A DNA stretch of 64,000 nucleotides from Diphasiastrum complanatum. Lineage: Eukaryota > Streptophyta > Lycopodiopsida > Lycopodiales > Lycopodiaceae. The notes beneath the pieces were generated by a model. That model did not search any database and was not told the DNA's origin. It saw only the letters and a list, made by a program, of their open reading frames with translations. Shown here in pieces: positions 24,428-34,475 of the stretch (positions are counted from its first letter, which is position 1; the number at the start of each line of letters is the position of its first letter). Both the position numbers and the translations under genes were made by a program. The DNA lies in assembly GCA_029204225.1 (NCBI GenBank), contig CM055106.1:51095325-51159324 (forward strand), given 5' to 3'.

Positions 24428-25431
24428 ATGGCAAGGACCAAATTCACTACCCATGCCATAACCACTATACAACCATCCCGTGCCCGTGTTCCCCCTGGAA
24501 CTGGCCGTAGACGTGACAGAAACCAGGTCTGTCTGAGGAAGATTAGGAAATTCCAAAGATCAACTGAACTGTTGAGCCCTAGAGCTCCTTTCGGCCGATC
24601 TGTAAGGAATGTCACTCTGTCACTTGGGATAAATGTTTGTTTTGCTATGACAGCCATGCAGGTCTTATAGGGTGCTGCAGAAAATTTTTTGTCCTAGTTT
24701 TTTGAGGATACCTGTCTTTTGGCAGTGCATGGTAAGCGTGTCACCATCATGCCAAAAGATTTCGTCATTCTCAAAAGACTTTGGGACCGTTATTCTGGTC
24801 TGCATGTTGATAACTCCAGCACCTCCAAAGACCTACCTCTGGATAGAACCAACTTGCCGACTACCTCTAGGAGTTAGAGGAAGCAGTCTGTCCCCAAGAA
24901 GACTGGATCTCGAAGGCCAGATGTTTTCCTTCCTCCTAGAGTTATCCCGGCCAAGAGACTCCGGATCGTCTTGAGCTTTAAGTCAGATGCTGGAGAATCT
25001 GATTCAGATCGAGAATCATCACCCCTTCTTCCTATTGTTATTCGTCCAACTCCTCAGCGGGTTTCTTCACCAAAAGTGTTGATTACCCAAAAGGAGCTCG
25101 ACAAATATTGTATCTACTTCTTTTTCTGCTCCTGTACATAATCTTTTTGTCAGAATTCCATACGATCCTGCCCAAGTATATTTTGATTCTGACCATTATA
25201 ACTAGTTCAAGGCCTACCTAGCTAATAAAATTGATCTTCTCAGCAATTTTTTTGATTTTTTTCTTCCAGATTCATGTAAAAGCTTTAGATTAGGTCCCAA
25301 ATTATGTGCCGAGCTAAAAGATAACACTTCAGAAATTCTAGATGTAATAGTAGAAGCCGGAGGATGTTTTTTGCAGAATAGTATTAGTGCCGATTCCCAT
25401 GGTATAGTTTTTGTTGTTAGTGAGCAATAAA
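24428..25431 (+). pseudogene. Gene c: divergent histone H3 fold with C-terminal extension, disabled
   Basis: Opens MARTKFTTHAITT; the ARTK start with Lys4 is kept, but no ARKS motif equivalent to Lys9 or Lys27 is visible. The fold follows: LRKIRKFQRSTELL (alpha-N), PFGRSVRN (alpha-1), then FFEDTCLLAVHGKRVTIMPK and D (alpha-2/alpha-3), all aligning with H3 in order from about residue 37 to 110. After the fold come about 110 Ser/Pro/Arg-rich residues (LPPRVIPAKRLRIVLSFKSD). A one-base frameshift near 25110 then leads to VRIPYDPAQVYFDSDHYN and LGPKLCAELKDNTSEILDVI, ending at TAA. In-frame TAG codons occur at 24668, 24695, 24875 and 25203; the first aligns with a Gln of H3, consistent with CAG-to-TAG change. 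Canonical H3 stops soon after the fold, so this tail is unusual. Its role could be a specialised nucleosome histone; CENH3 identity is not supported by tail or loop features. Confidence 0.75.
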
Positions 25432-25690
25432 GGCAAAAGAAGCCAATTTTGAGAAGGCTGTATATTTTATCGAATGCAGTCCTGTGACAAAATTTTATAT
25501 GATTCCATATGAAAATAAATAAGGATTGATGTTTTGTTTTTGTTGCTTTAATCTGGATTGTTGCATGTGGCATTGCTTTAGTAAGTAAGGATTGCTTTCA
25601 TAAGTATGGATTTATCCATATCTGTATTTTGGTTGTTGTAGTCGGCATTGCAGCCTGAACATTCTTTCTGTAAAGATAAATAAGAAGGGA
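25424..25690 (+). terminator. 3' region of gene c
   Basis: GAGCAATAAAGG overlaps the stop codon region, and AAATAAATAAGG follows near 25515, offering poly(A) signals. No gene is seen before the hairpin at 25693. Confidence 0.45.
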
Positions 25691-25692
25691 GT

Positions 25693-25750
25693 ATCAAATT
25701 TTCTATGTGTAAAATTAAACTCAGCTATAAATACACATAGAGAATTTGAT
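25693..25750 (+). promoter_or_regulatory. 18-bp inverted repeat enclosing the TATA box of gene d
   Basis: ATCAAATTTTCTATGTGT (25693-25710) and ACACATAGAGAATTTGAT (25733-25750) pair at 17 of 18 positions. TATAAATA (25726-25733) lies in the 22-bp loop, overlapping the right arm by one base. Gene d's first ATG is 10 bp downstream of the right arm. Confidence 0.75.
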
Positions 25751-25760
25751 TCTCTACTTC

Positions 25761-26501
25761 ATGATGTCGTTCGGGAAATACCGACAACGACAACCTCAAT
25801 TGGAGAGATAACCATTAGATCTCTCAGGGTATATTCAATTTATCTCTGATATGCATGTATTCTTTTTTTAGTTCAAATCTATCATCATATTATAAATAAA
25901 TTTTCTATCATAATATTACTAATTTTTGTTCTATATATGCAGTGTGTACATCAAAAGGACACTTTTAGTTGTGCATTGTTCGTTCTGTACAATACGAAGC
26001 TATTTTTTGAGTGGTATAGTTTACAAGTGGATGTAGATATTGAAAATGTAATATTCTGCTCATTTGTAGTTCCTTTCATTTTGATTCATATTTTTTTACT
26101 ATCATTGTTTGTAATTTGCTGATTCTCATGTTTTGTGATGACAGTTCACTCTTGAGCTGTATACTCCTGATGATGTATATAGATTTTGGCAAGAGTTGGT
26201 CAGAACCTATGCCCAGAATGGTGTAAGCGTTGCACCTGAGATCGAGGGCCCTCAAAAACAAGCTGCTCCTGTCTTAACAGCCTTTCAGGTTGCTCAGGAT
26301 GCAGATCTTATTATATATGATCAAAAAAGAATAGAAGTCCTTTCTAATACAGAGGAAGGCTCTATTATAGTAGAGAGTCCTCTTGTCTTAAAAGGCATTG
26401 AGGCCCTTCCCAAAATAGAGGAAGACGAGATTATAGAAGGAGTTGTTCCCTTATCAGTTCCTAATACTGATAAAAAAAATATAACTAAATTGACTGAATA
26501 G
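25761..26501 (+). pseudogene. Gene d: three-exon gene of unknown function with a single stop
   Basis: Exon 1 25761-25856 (MMSFGKYRQRQPQLER...SGYIQFISDMH), intron 25857-25942 (GTATTC...ATGCAG), exon 2 25943-26047 (CVHQKDTFSCALFVLYNTKL...DIEN), intron 26048-26144 (GTAATA...GACAG), exon 3 26145-26501 (FTLELYTPDDVYRFWQELVR... to TAG). All junctions are phase 0, giving about 185 residues. The only defect seen is a TAA at 25809, which a C-to-T change of CAA would produce. The C-terminal half is acidic (EEGSIIVESPL, IEEDEIIEGVVP). No domain is recognised. It lies downstream of gene c on the same strand with its own TATA box. Confidence 0.6.
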
Positions 26502-26970
26502 AGATCTATTTGTAAATAGAGATACATTAAAAAAAAAAAGGATACAAACATTTTACATGTAAACAACCCGTTTATGGATTTTTTTTAATTGATATCAATA
26601 TAGATTCTTACAATCAGGTTGTGTCCATAGTGTAATACTGGAATGCAATTTTCTATATTGATAAAAAGACATGATGATTGACATGTATTTGCTGATAGTG
26701 AATATCAATGTTCTTCCATAAGTTGGATTGTTTCGCCAATATCTCTACATTTGATTGAGTTTACCATTGAAAATGAATCTAAAGTTTGAAAGTACATCAT
26801 CTTGTAGGAGCAATAGTTCCTGTCTGATGTAATTTAGACTTCAATCTTCTTCCACCTCAACACACATCAAAACGACATCATTGTATATAATTTCAATATT
26901 TTTTTGTTTTGAATGTCCACTAGCTTCCAAGTCTCGATCGAGTGGCACCCATTTACCTTTATTTTTTTTT
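26502..26970. other. Intergenic region between convergent genes d and e
   Basis: AT-rich, with no reading frame of note. Confidence 0.4.
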
Positions 26971-27935
26971 TCATCTTTGATAATGGAAGCATAAGCTCAA
27001 CATTTGTTTTTCAATTTGATAACGGAAGCACATGGAAGACATTTTAATTCTGCATTCTATTTTCCCATCTGATTTTTTCTCCCAGCCTTCATCCATAAGT
27101 TCAGGTAATAAACTATTTGATAAATTTTTGTATACAAACATCGTTGGGGTTTTGTGTACATTGACACTTGAAAAGAAATCCACAAATATATCCAAGGAAA
27201 TAAACCAACTCAATTTGACTGTTTTTGATCCCACGCTCATTTTTAATGAATTTTTTACATCATTATATATCTTGCAATGAAATGATTCTGAAACTATAGC
27301 ATTTGGTGCAATCCATTCATCACTTTCAAAACTAGGTAATGGAATTGGTACTATTTGTCCAAAATTTTCTTTTGTATAAGGAATGTGCATTGATTTATGA
27401 AAAAAAATCTCACTATCAACTAGATCTTTTGCAGTTCTACCTTGATATTGCAGCTGTCCAATATCAGTGTGAATAACATCTAACACACCTGCTAAAGATC
27501 CACTCGGCTGTCATTCATTTATATTGGATGGATATAAATCTGCAAGAGAAAAATGATCAGATTAGCAAGTTTACTATTAGATATTTATGAATGACAAAAA
27601 TCTAATATCAATACTCACAGTGGTTTTTTTTTGTGATCTTGACGGTTGAATGCTTGCACATTTATCTCTGAATGCATATATACATGTTAAACTATAATTT
27701 CAGAAATAGATTTTCCTCCTGATGATGTTCTGAAATCCAAAATTCTGGCCTTCCAATAAGATCGAAATGATAGTTTTGACATTTCCCTTTTTCGAAATGT
27801 TCCTGTTGATGATGGATGCATCAAAACCCAAGAGATTTTTGAATATTTTCTTGACACCCATAATCCATTATCATCTGTCTCATTGAATAGAAGCACAGAG
27901 TCGATTGAGGAGCACGACTTTCTTGATGGCGCCAT
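26971..27935 (-). pseudogene. Gene e: spliced gene of unknown function, broken
   Basis: Minus strand, ATG at 27935 (MAPSRKSCSSIDSVLLFNET), then KREMSKLSFRSYWKARILDF to about 27700. A frameshift near 27690 continues into FRDKCASIQPSRSQKKTT, which ends at a good donor, ACT|GTGAGT (27618). The intron runs 27618-27540 and ends CTCTTGCAG. Exon 2 reads DLYPSNINE, a TGA, then GSLAGVLDVIHTDIGQLQYQ, KDLVDSEIFFHKSMHIPYTK and VKLSWFISLDIFVDFF, ending at 26971. The basic N-terminus could bind nucleic acid, but no known domain is recognised. Decay (one shift, one TGA) is similar to that of gene a. Confidence 0.5.
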
Positions 27936-28069
27936 TCGTAATGTGCATGCAAAAATATGAAACAATGAACTATGAATCTGAAAATTTGCGTAGACAAAAA
28001 TCCATGAATATGAGAAAATGTGTTGGCGTAAATTTGAAATATTGATCTATTTGGCGTCATGAATTAACT

Positions 28070-28420
28070 CTGGTTAACCTTGTTAACCATAATTTGACAA
28101 TGCATATACATTAATGGTACATCAATTTTCTCATCTCAACCATCTGTCATATTCATTTTCAATATTTTTGGGTCTTTTCGGGTAGTGATGAGCTGGAAGG
28201 ACAGGCCTCATCAACCAATTGCATTTCCACATGTTGCCTGACAAAACAAAAATATTTTAAAAGTTTTTATTTTATTTATATTTGGAAAACTCTACATTAC
28301 GTAAAACCCCGATTTCAAGGTTTCAATTGGTCCACATGGCAACGAAAATAAGAAAAAAAATAAAAAAAACATCTTTTTCAAAGGCCCTCTTCGGGCTCTA
28401 AGTTTCTCTAATGTATATCA
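28070..28420. other. Spacer with a small GGTTAA hairpin
   Basis: GGTTAACCTTGTTAACC at 28072-28088 is a short perfect hairpin. The rest is AT-rich with nothing recognised. Confidence 0.4.
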
Positions 28421-29690
28421 TTGATTAGGAGTCTAGGTTTGACAAAAAAAAGTACTTCAATTATTCTTATGTTGAAGGTACTATGTATTCTTTTCATGGC
28501 TTCTAATATTCGAGATTCTTCTATTTCTTATGATGCAACTATCAAGAGGGAGATTGCTAACTTTTGTGGTGTGATCATTAAGAGGGAGTCTTGTGAAGGA
28601 AAGGGCAAAGGAAGAGTGACTCTTGGGAAGATCCAAGGCATGGATCTTACATCTATTCATCAACTCAAAGGATGTTATGATTGTGGTGGAATGTTCATGC
28701 ATGATCAAGATGGCAAAAGGTTGAATGAAGAAGACTACATGGAGCAACTCAAGTGGCAATTTCTTCAAGGCAAGGAAGATCTCATTGGTGAGCTCATTGA
28801 GGTTTGGTTTGAAATCAAATGGGCTAGTTTGATTAGGTTTGATACTCGACTTCATCTATTCCACTTCATGTTGGATAGAATTGTAGAAAATTATCTTTTG
28901 GTTTATGATGGTGACATTGTTTTCTCTAACTATAGTGAAAGGTTAAAATCAAGCAATGATTAGATCTTGTGGGATGTTAATCATGTGTTTGAGAGGGAGT
29001 ATATTCAGAGGTTCAGATCTGAAGATGTTTATAAATGCAAAGTCCTTGATGTTTTATTGGAAGATTAAGATGTTGATCTTGAATTGCTTCATCAACACCA
29101 AGAGGCAATAGCAATTGGAAGCTAGTCAAAAGCATCAAAGGGGACCCACATGGGCAAAGCATTTTGGATCTATTTTTACAGGTTCTTGAAGGTTCAAGTA
29201 AGGTTCTTGGAGCATCAAGAAAGTGTCCTTTTGCTCTACCTTGTTTAATCTCATGTATGAACATTGTCATGTCAATGTGTTGGAATTGTCAAAATTCAAT
29301 GAAACTACTTCCATAGTTTTTCATCATTTGGATCTTGGAGATGGAATAGTTATCATTTCTGGTTTTTATGATCAGGTACATGCATTCATTCAAATCTTGA
29401 AAGATATTGAAGTGGTCAATATGTTTACTTTTGAGCAAAGTACAAGATCTAGCATCCTAGTGTTGGCAAATTGGCAAATTGTTGACAATGTAGGATCAAG
29501 GGTTGTATGCAAATCTTGTGGAGATACTTCAAGTATTTCAAGTTCAAGTTTTGATCATTCAAATGGAGTAGAGAACACATCATTTTGGCATTCATTCACT
29601 CAAGGGATTTCATGGATTGGAGATCTACAAAGGCAAGGCGGTGATGGAGGTTCATTCATGGAGATACATGGTTCATTCACTATGGCATAG
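28421..29690 (+). pseudogene. Unidentified protein-coding relic
   Basis: Two long frames follow each other: 28421-28963 (core KREIANFCGVIIKRESCEGK, LKGCYDCGGMFMHDQDGKR, EDLIGELIEVWFEIKWASLI) and 29223-29690 (core VLELSKFNETTSIVFHHLDL, ANWQIVDNVGSRVVCKSCGD). The DNA between them also translates into plausible protein with two stops. CYDCGG and CKSCGD could be half-sites of zinc-binding knuckles, but no known family is recognised. The segment lies between the five-gene cluster and LTR fragments, and which unit it belongs to is unknown. Confidence 0.4.
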
Positions 29691-29814
29691 TGGAATGTGG
29701 AGGAGGCATGCAGACACTTGTTTGCTGCTGTTTTATAGAGAATTCAATGGTGGATACATGGAGTGTCAAAAATGGTGAACTCCTGCAACTTTGTTGCAAC
29801 ACGAACACGAAGCG

Positions 29815-30160
29815 AAAGTCGAACGAGAACAATTCGTGAAAGTCAACATCCCTTGACTTGAAGCACGAGCGATTTGGGAATCATTTGTAAGTAATAAACA
29901 TACTTCCAGGACCGCAAACCACAAAGGGACGCAAAACAAAAGAATACGAAAGAGACGAAAAGAACGAAAGCAAATGAAGGAAACGAAACAAACAAAGGGG
30001 AATCTTTTGCGCTACCAGTTGGGAGCTCAACGGGCTTGGAGTCGTAAAGAACGAGAACAATCGTGAAAGTCAACGTCCCTTGACTCCAAGAAAATGATTT
30101 GTAATCATTCGTGAATCGTAAACATACCTCCAGGACTGCAAACCGCAAAGGGACGCAAAA
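29815..30160 (-). repeat. Two tandem copies of an LTR-derived segment
   Basis: GAACGAGAACAATTCGTGAAAGTCAAC (split by one indel between copies) at about 29831 and 30049, each followed by CCCTTGACT and then CAGGACYGCAAACC and AAAGGGACGCAAAACA. The part TTTGCGCTACCAGTTGGGAG at about 30007 is the inverted relative of 31545-31590. Confidence 0.65.
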
Positions 30161-30686
30161 CATGCTACCTTTGATACACATGAACTTGACAAAGCATTCA
30201 TAAGACAAAAGAAACTAATAAAAGGTACTAATGGTAGCCAAAAATAATAGCAAATGGGCCTTACTACCTAAGACCATACACAATAGCTTGAAGACAATAC
30301 ACAAAGCAATGCTCTCAATGGAGGAAGAAACTGTGACAATGATCTTTTGATCTCTCTCAACAATACAATAAGTCTCTCCAACCTATTCTCCACGAATTTT
30401 AGCCTAATATAGTGAGAGAGATGACTCTCTCTCCTCTCTCTAGAACTTAGGACCCAATTTTAGGGCAGTGGCCTAAAATAGTTAATTTTGGCTTATATGT
30501 CCACGTAACATGATTTTGGTGTCATTTCAAAGGTCCTGAAGTTTGAGACTTCTTAAATATGAAATATATACTAAAATAAAAGTATCTAGGCCTCTTTCAC
30601 ACGTGTGAAAGGTTAGATCCAAAACTATGTACAAAAATTGCCAATTTAGGCCTCAAACTAGCTAGGAAATGTTGACAATTTTCACA
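30160..30686 (-). repeat. Copia-type LTR, family B, inverted and truncated
   Basis: Reverse complement matches 12039-12580 from TGTGAAAATTGTCAAC onward, including TTTCACACGTGTGAAA at 30595-30610. The 3' part is lost at 30160. Upstream on the minus strand lies AAGTTGAAGAGGGAG, a fitting polypurine tract, so this is a 3' LTR remnant. Confidence 0.85.
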
Positions 30687-30839
30687 CTCCCTCTTCAACT
30701 TAACTTGCTAGTTTTACAACACTACTTTGCTCCAACCTAAGAATGATCTCCATCATGATAATAGATCTCTTCTCAAGTGTTCTAATTGTACAATATGAAG
30801 TACAACATAATTGATATAGATAATAGTGTCCATATAGGA

Positions 30840-31402
30840 TGCTTCACTCTACAGTCCACAACCACACACAAAGGGAGGGAAGGGCAAGATCATAAATGTA
30901 TCACTCAAGAAACAAGCATGATCAAGGAGCTCAATGGATGAACCAAACTCGTGAAGGCTCTTCTCATTTCAGCATGGAGTTGATACAATTCACAAAAAGC
31001 TCCTCTACTCAAAGAGGGAGTCTCTTAAATAAGCAAGAGAGCTCCTTAGGTGGCATCCTAGTGAAATTTCCACATTTCACAAATTACAAGTGGAATAATG
31101 CTCTCCACTAGAGGTCACCATCAAAAGGTGGCTCACTCTACTTTCTTTAAGAGGGGTCTACCTGCATTTATTACATTTTCCTAGAAATACTAGTTCCTAC
31201 ATGGTCATTCCATCTTCCGGGATTCACCAGGAGGCTTACATAGTTCTTGCTTGTCATTCCTAACTAGCATTTCTCGGCTCTTATACTCAGCTCTCAGTCT
31301 TTGTTCGTCTCGTCATCTCAGAGACCTCCTCGGTCTAAGGTGAGAGGTGCTCTTGAGTTGCTCTGTCTGAGTACCTTGGGGATTCGTCAGAATCAGCCAA
31401 CA
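30840..31402 (-). repeat. LTR-like repeat C, inverted copy
   Basis: Reverse complement starts TGTTGGCTGATTCTGACGAA at 31402 and matches 14308-14880 through GTACTCAGACAGAGCAACTC, CACCTCTCACCTTAG, TATTTAAGAGA and the CCCTTCC region, then diverges. Confidence 0.7.
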
Positions 31403-31621
31403 AGAAAGAATAGTTTATATCTCCACTGTGTGGAGTTTACAAGATGGCTAAACGCAGAATCACAAGACTAGTTAACGCTAATCAACTAATCAGTTACTCT
31501 TTATCATTGCCACTCGTTTCATCTTGGCATGAAGTCTACGACTCCAAGCCCGTTAAGCTGCCAGTTGGCAGCGTGAAAGATTCTCCTTCGTGTGTTTCGT
31601 TTTCTTTTGTTCTTTTCGTTT

Positions 31622-31825
31622 TCGAAGGAATAGTCACTACCTCAATATATAGAGAGTAGGATCATTTGCATGAGCCCATGCAATCCCCATGCAGGTCAAC
31701 TATAAATAGGTCATAGCTCTGCATGAAGAGCTGTGACCTATTTATAGTTGACCTGCATGGGGATTGCATGGGCTTATGCACAGGATCCTACTCTCTATAT
31801 ATTGAGGTAGTGATTATTCCTTCGA
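31622..31825. repeat. 204-bp near-perfect inverted repeat (hairpin)
   Basis: Arms of 99 nt (31622-31720 and 31727-31825) pair with about five mismatches around the hexamer loop GCATGA. Each arm contains TATAAATAGG directed toward the centre and CTATATAT near its outer end. The right arm runs into an LTR end and a primer site at 32008, so the hairpin probably arose by inverted duplication of LTR promoter sequence. Confidence 0.9.
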
Positions 31826-32006
31826 CAATTTTGGTATAGGTTACCCATTGAGATCTTCTCCTCTTGCTATCACATGGCATGGCTTGGGGGCTAGATCCAG
31901 GAGGATTCTCCAAGAGTGATCTAGGATTGGTTGGGCGGTTTTGCTCCATAGTCTCTCTTGTGTTTTTCTATCCTCATCTTAGGGGTCTTCCTTGGTGGTC
32001 TTCACA
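31826..32006 (+). repeat. 3' part of a copia-type LTR (family E)
   Basis: Ends GGTCTTCACA followed by one base and a tRNA-Met primer site. The 5' limit is unclear because the hairpin precedes it. Confidence 0.55.
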
Positions 32007-32007
32007 T

Positions 32008-32019
32008 TGGTATCAGAGC
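32008..32019 (+). promoter_or_regulatory. tRNA-Met primer binding site of element E
   Basis: TGGTATCAGAGC, an exact match to the plant copia site. No gag or pol is recognised downstream. Confidence 0.85.
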
Positions 32020-32606
32020 CCGACTAAGATGCGGTCATGGATGGGATGGAGACAAGTTCTACATCAAAGCGGATTTGGAATGCACTTGGATTCACATCCC
32101 GATTGGAGTGTTGTTTTTTTTCAAGGGATATTGGGTTTGGATTCACTAATTCTTGTGTGAATCATGCTCTTAAAACTTGGTGGTAGAGTGCTCTTCTCCT
32201 TGTTTAATTTTATTGGAGATGCTGTGGATTAGTGTGAAATTCATTCTTATTTTTTCTGATGTCTTGAGAATGGTTCCATTCGAAGTAGAATAATCTGCAT
32301 GAGTAGATCCACTTTTTTGTCTAAATCTATTTTTTGGATTGAACAATTTGCATAAATCCATAATGTTTGGACAGTTTAGATTCAAATTAGTAGCAGATGT
32401 TTGCTGATAGATTGATGAAGAATATGAGATTGTTGTCAAATTGAACAAAACGATAAGAAATTACTACGAGAGTTAAATGAAAAAGCCAAATAAATGTAAA
32501 GCAACATATACTTTTACTCTGACAAATGACGAATGTAGAGGACGCCATCATTGTAGCAAACAAACAAGAAAATGCAGCGAGCTCTCAGCCCTGCAAAAAG
32601 TTTTCA
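32020..32606. other. Unclassified leader-like sequence
   Basis: Probably the leader of element E, but no coding homology is visible. Confidence 0.35.
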
Positions 32607-33167
32607 CCTATGCTCAACATAGGGTTTAGGGTTTATGGTTTAGGTTTTCTTTACACAGAATCTTTAATTTACATAGGAAAAAGATTGTATATAAACAAAA
32701 AGATTCTTCTATCCCAAGCATAGCAAAAAATTTTTTTGCTATGCTCGACATAGCAATTTTAAAAAAATCTCGTGTAACCAAGCAAAGGGATCGAGAATTC
32801 TTAAGATTTGCCAATATGTTGTTTGTTTAGAAATGTCTACATTATGGAAGATCGAGTTACTCTGTCGACAAAAACAACGAAAGCCCATTTTGAATCCTAT
32901 GTTGAGCATAGGACTCAAAATGCTCCTTCGCTGAGTCCAAGGCTGAGCATAGGTCTCAAAATGCTCCCTCATTGAGTCCTACACTTTATTGACAACTTCA
33001 TCAACAAAAATGGTCCTAGATTCAACATTTCGGTGATCATCACGGAAATGTTGAACATAGCTACGCTTTGTTGACAAAGTTGTTGACAAAAGCAATGAAG
33101 GCCCATAAAGTTTCTCTTGTTATGCTCAACATAGCCAAAGTTTCTATTGCTATGTTCAGTATAGCAA
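32607..33167. repeat. Cluster of short related palindromes
   Basis: CCTATGCTCAACATAGG (32607), TTGCTATGCTCGACATAGCAA (32736; palindrome of 21), CCTATGTTGAGCATAGG (32896), TATGCTCAACATA (33121) and TTGCTATGTTCAGTATAGCAA-like (33148) share one consensus. A 35-bp imperfect palindrome TTCAACATTTCG...GAAATGTTGAA lies at 33021-33055. Flanking words such as GACAAAARCAAYGAARGCCCAT are repeated at about 32867 and 33074. Confidence 0.75.
32621..32644 (+). repeat. Short telomere-like TTTAGGG stretch
   Basis: AGGGTTTAGGGTTTATGGTT then TAGG: about three units of the plant telomere heptamer with one change. Too short to imply a former chromosome end. Confidence 0.7.
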
Positions 33168-34475
33168 GAGAAAGTACTTGAAAGTTTTGAAAACTTAATA
33201 AATAAAATAAATAAATAATTAAAAAGCAAAAAAACAAAAATTTAAAATAAAAAATTCTAAATATTAAAAATTAAAATATCAAAAAAATCATGAAAATTAA
33301 ATATTAATTTTTTTTAAATACTATAAATACTAAAAATTAAAAAATTAAAAAATTGAAAACTAAAAAAATAAATAAATTTTATAAATTTACATATTTATAT
33401 TGAATATTAAGATAGAAATTTTTAAAAAAAATTAAAAACTAAAACATAAGAGTAATTTGATAATTCACAACAAATGTGGAGTGTGTTGCAAATAATTTTT
33501 TGAAGAATGAAGAAAGGTAATATGTGAGCTCAAAAAATAATAGGAAAACTGTGAAAGCTGCAAAAATAAAGTGGTGTGTAATCTGAATGCAATTCAAATT
33601 GGAAGTCTTGTTGCACTTCTATCTTCAAAAAATAAAACAAAACATCTATTATGGATTGCCAAAGTGCTTGAGTTCAATTAAAATAGTAATCAGACAAAAG
33701 TATTACATGTCCGTTGATTGCGTACCACTTCAACAAGTGTCTTTTTGAGAAAGTACGAATTTGAAATGTTGCAAATAGATTTGAAGGTCAAGAGAAAACG
33801 ATTGTCAAAAAATCAATTAAAGGTTGATGATTTGAATTTTGGCATTTAATTTTTAGCTAACAATGACTAATCATTTATGAAAATCAACTATAGCCATTTT
33901 GAAAAAACGACTTGAATTAATGAGACAACCAACGTCTTCAACTCGTCAACAACAGAGAGAAATTGACTTACAAGGTTTCTTGTCAATATTGCACGTTGAT
34001 TTTCGAAGAAAATATATCAACTAACTCTAATGAAAAAGACGGGTTCTCCACTTCATCAACTCAAAATGAGGGTGTTCAGAGTATGTCAAGTTCTGAATCG
34101 AGAGACATAAATGAAAATTCCTTTAAAAAAATATTTTGAAAAAATAATACATAAACAAAATTTTAGTCTTTTTGTATTTTTATGAGATTTAGATTCTCAA
34201 AAATCAAGTGTTGTCTTGAAATATTGTTCATTTTTTATCATGATGCTTTAATGACATTTTTTAAAAAACTTATAATGATCTATAAAAAACTTGTAATACT
34301 CTGCTAAAAATATGCATTTTTTTGAACTTTTCTTAGGTACAATTTAGAGATTGACTCAAAAAAATCATGATTTTGGCCTAAAAATAGGTACTCTAAAAAA
34401 TTTAAAAAAATGTTACTCTTTTCTAGGTCAAAGTTCCAAAACAAATGTCATCGTGTTAACACAAATTCAGAAGCA
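33168..34475. other. Very AT-rich non-coding stretch
   Basis: Long A/T runs and TAAA/AAAT words, especially 33185-33440, with no gene. It may include the lost 5' LTR and leader of copia F, but no LTR or primer site is recognisable. Confidence 0.5.

Noticed and set aside
24286-24657. 123-codon minus-strand frame over the H3 gene
   Set aside because: Shadow of the H3 coding strand; the H3 homology is unambiguous on the plus strand.
24428-25431. Identification of gene c as CENH3
   Set aside because: The N-terminal tail is of ordinary H3 length, and no long loop 1 or CENH3-type tail is visible. Only H3 fold membership is supported.
28072-28088. GGTTAACC hairpin as a transposon end
   Set aside because: Single occurrence, very short, with no partner found at the other side of the gene cluster.
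32621-32644. Interstitial telomere marking a chromosome fusion
   Set aside because: Only about three imperfect units; short tracts of this kind are frequent in plant DNA.
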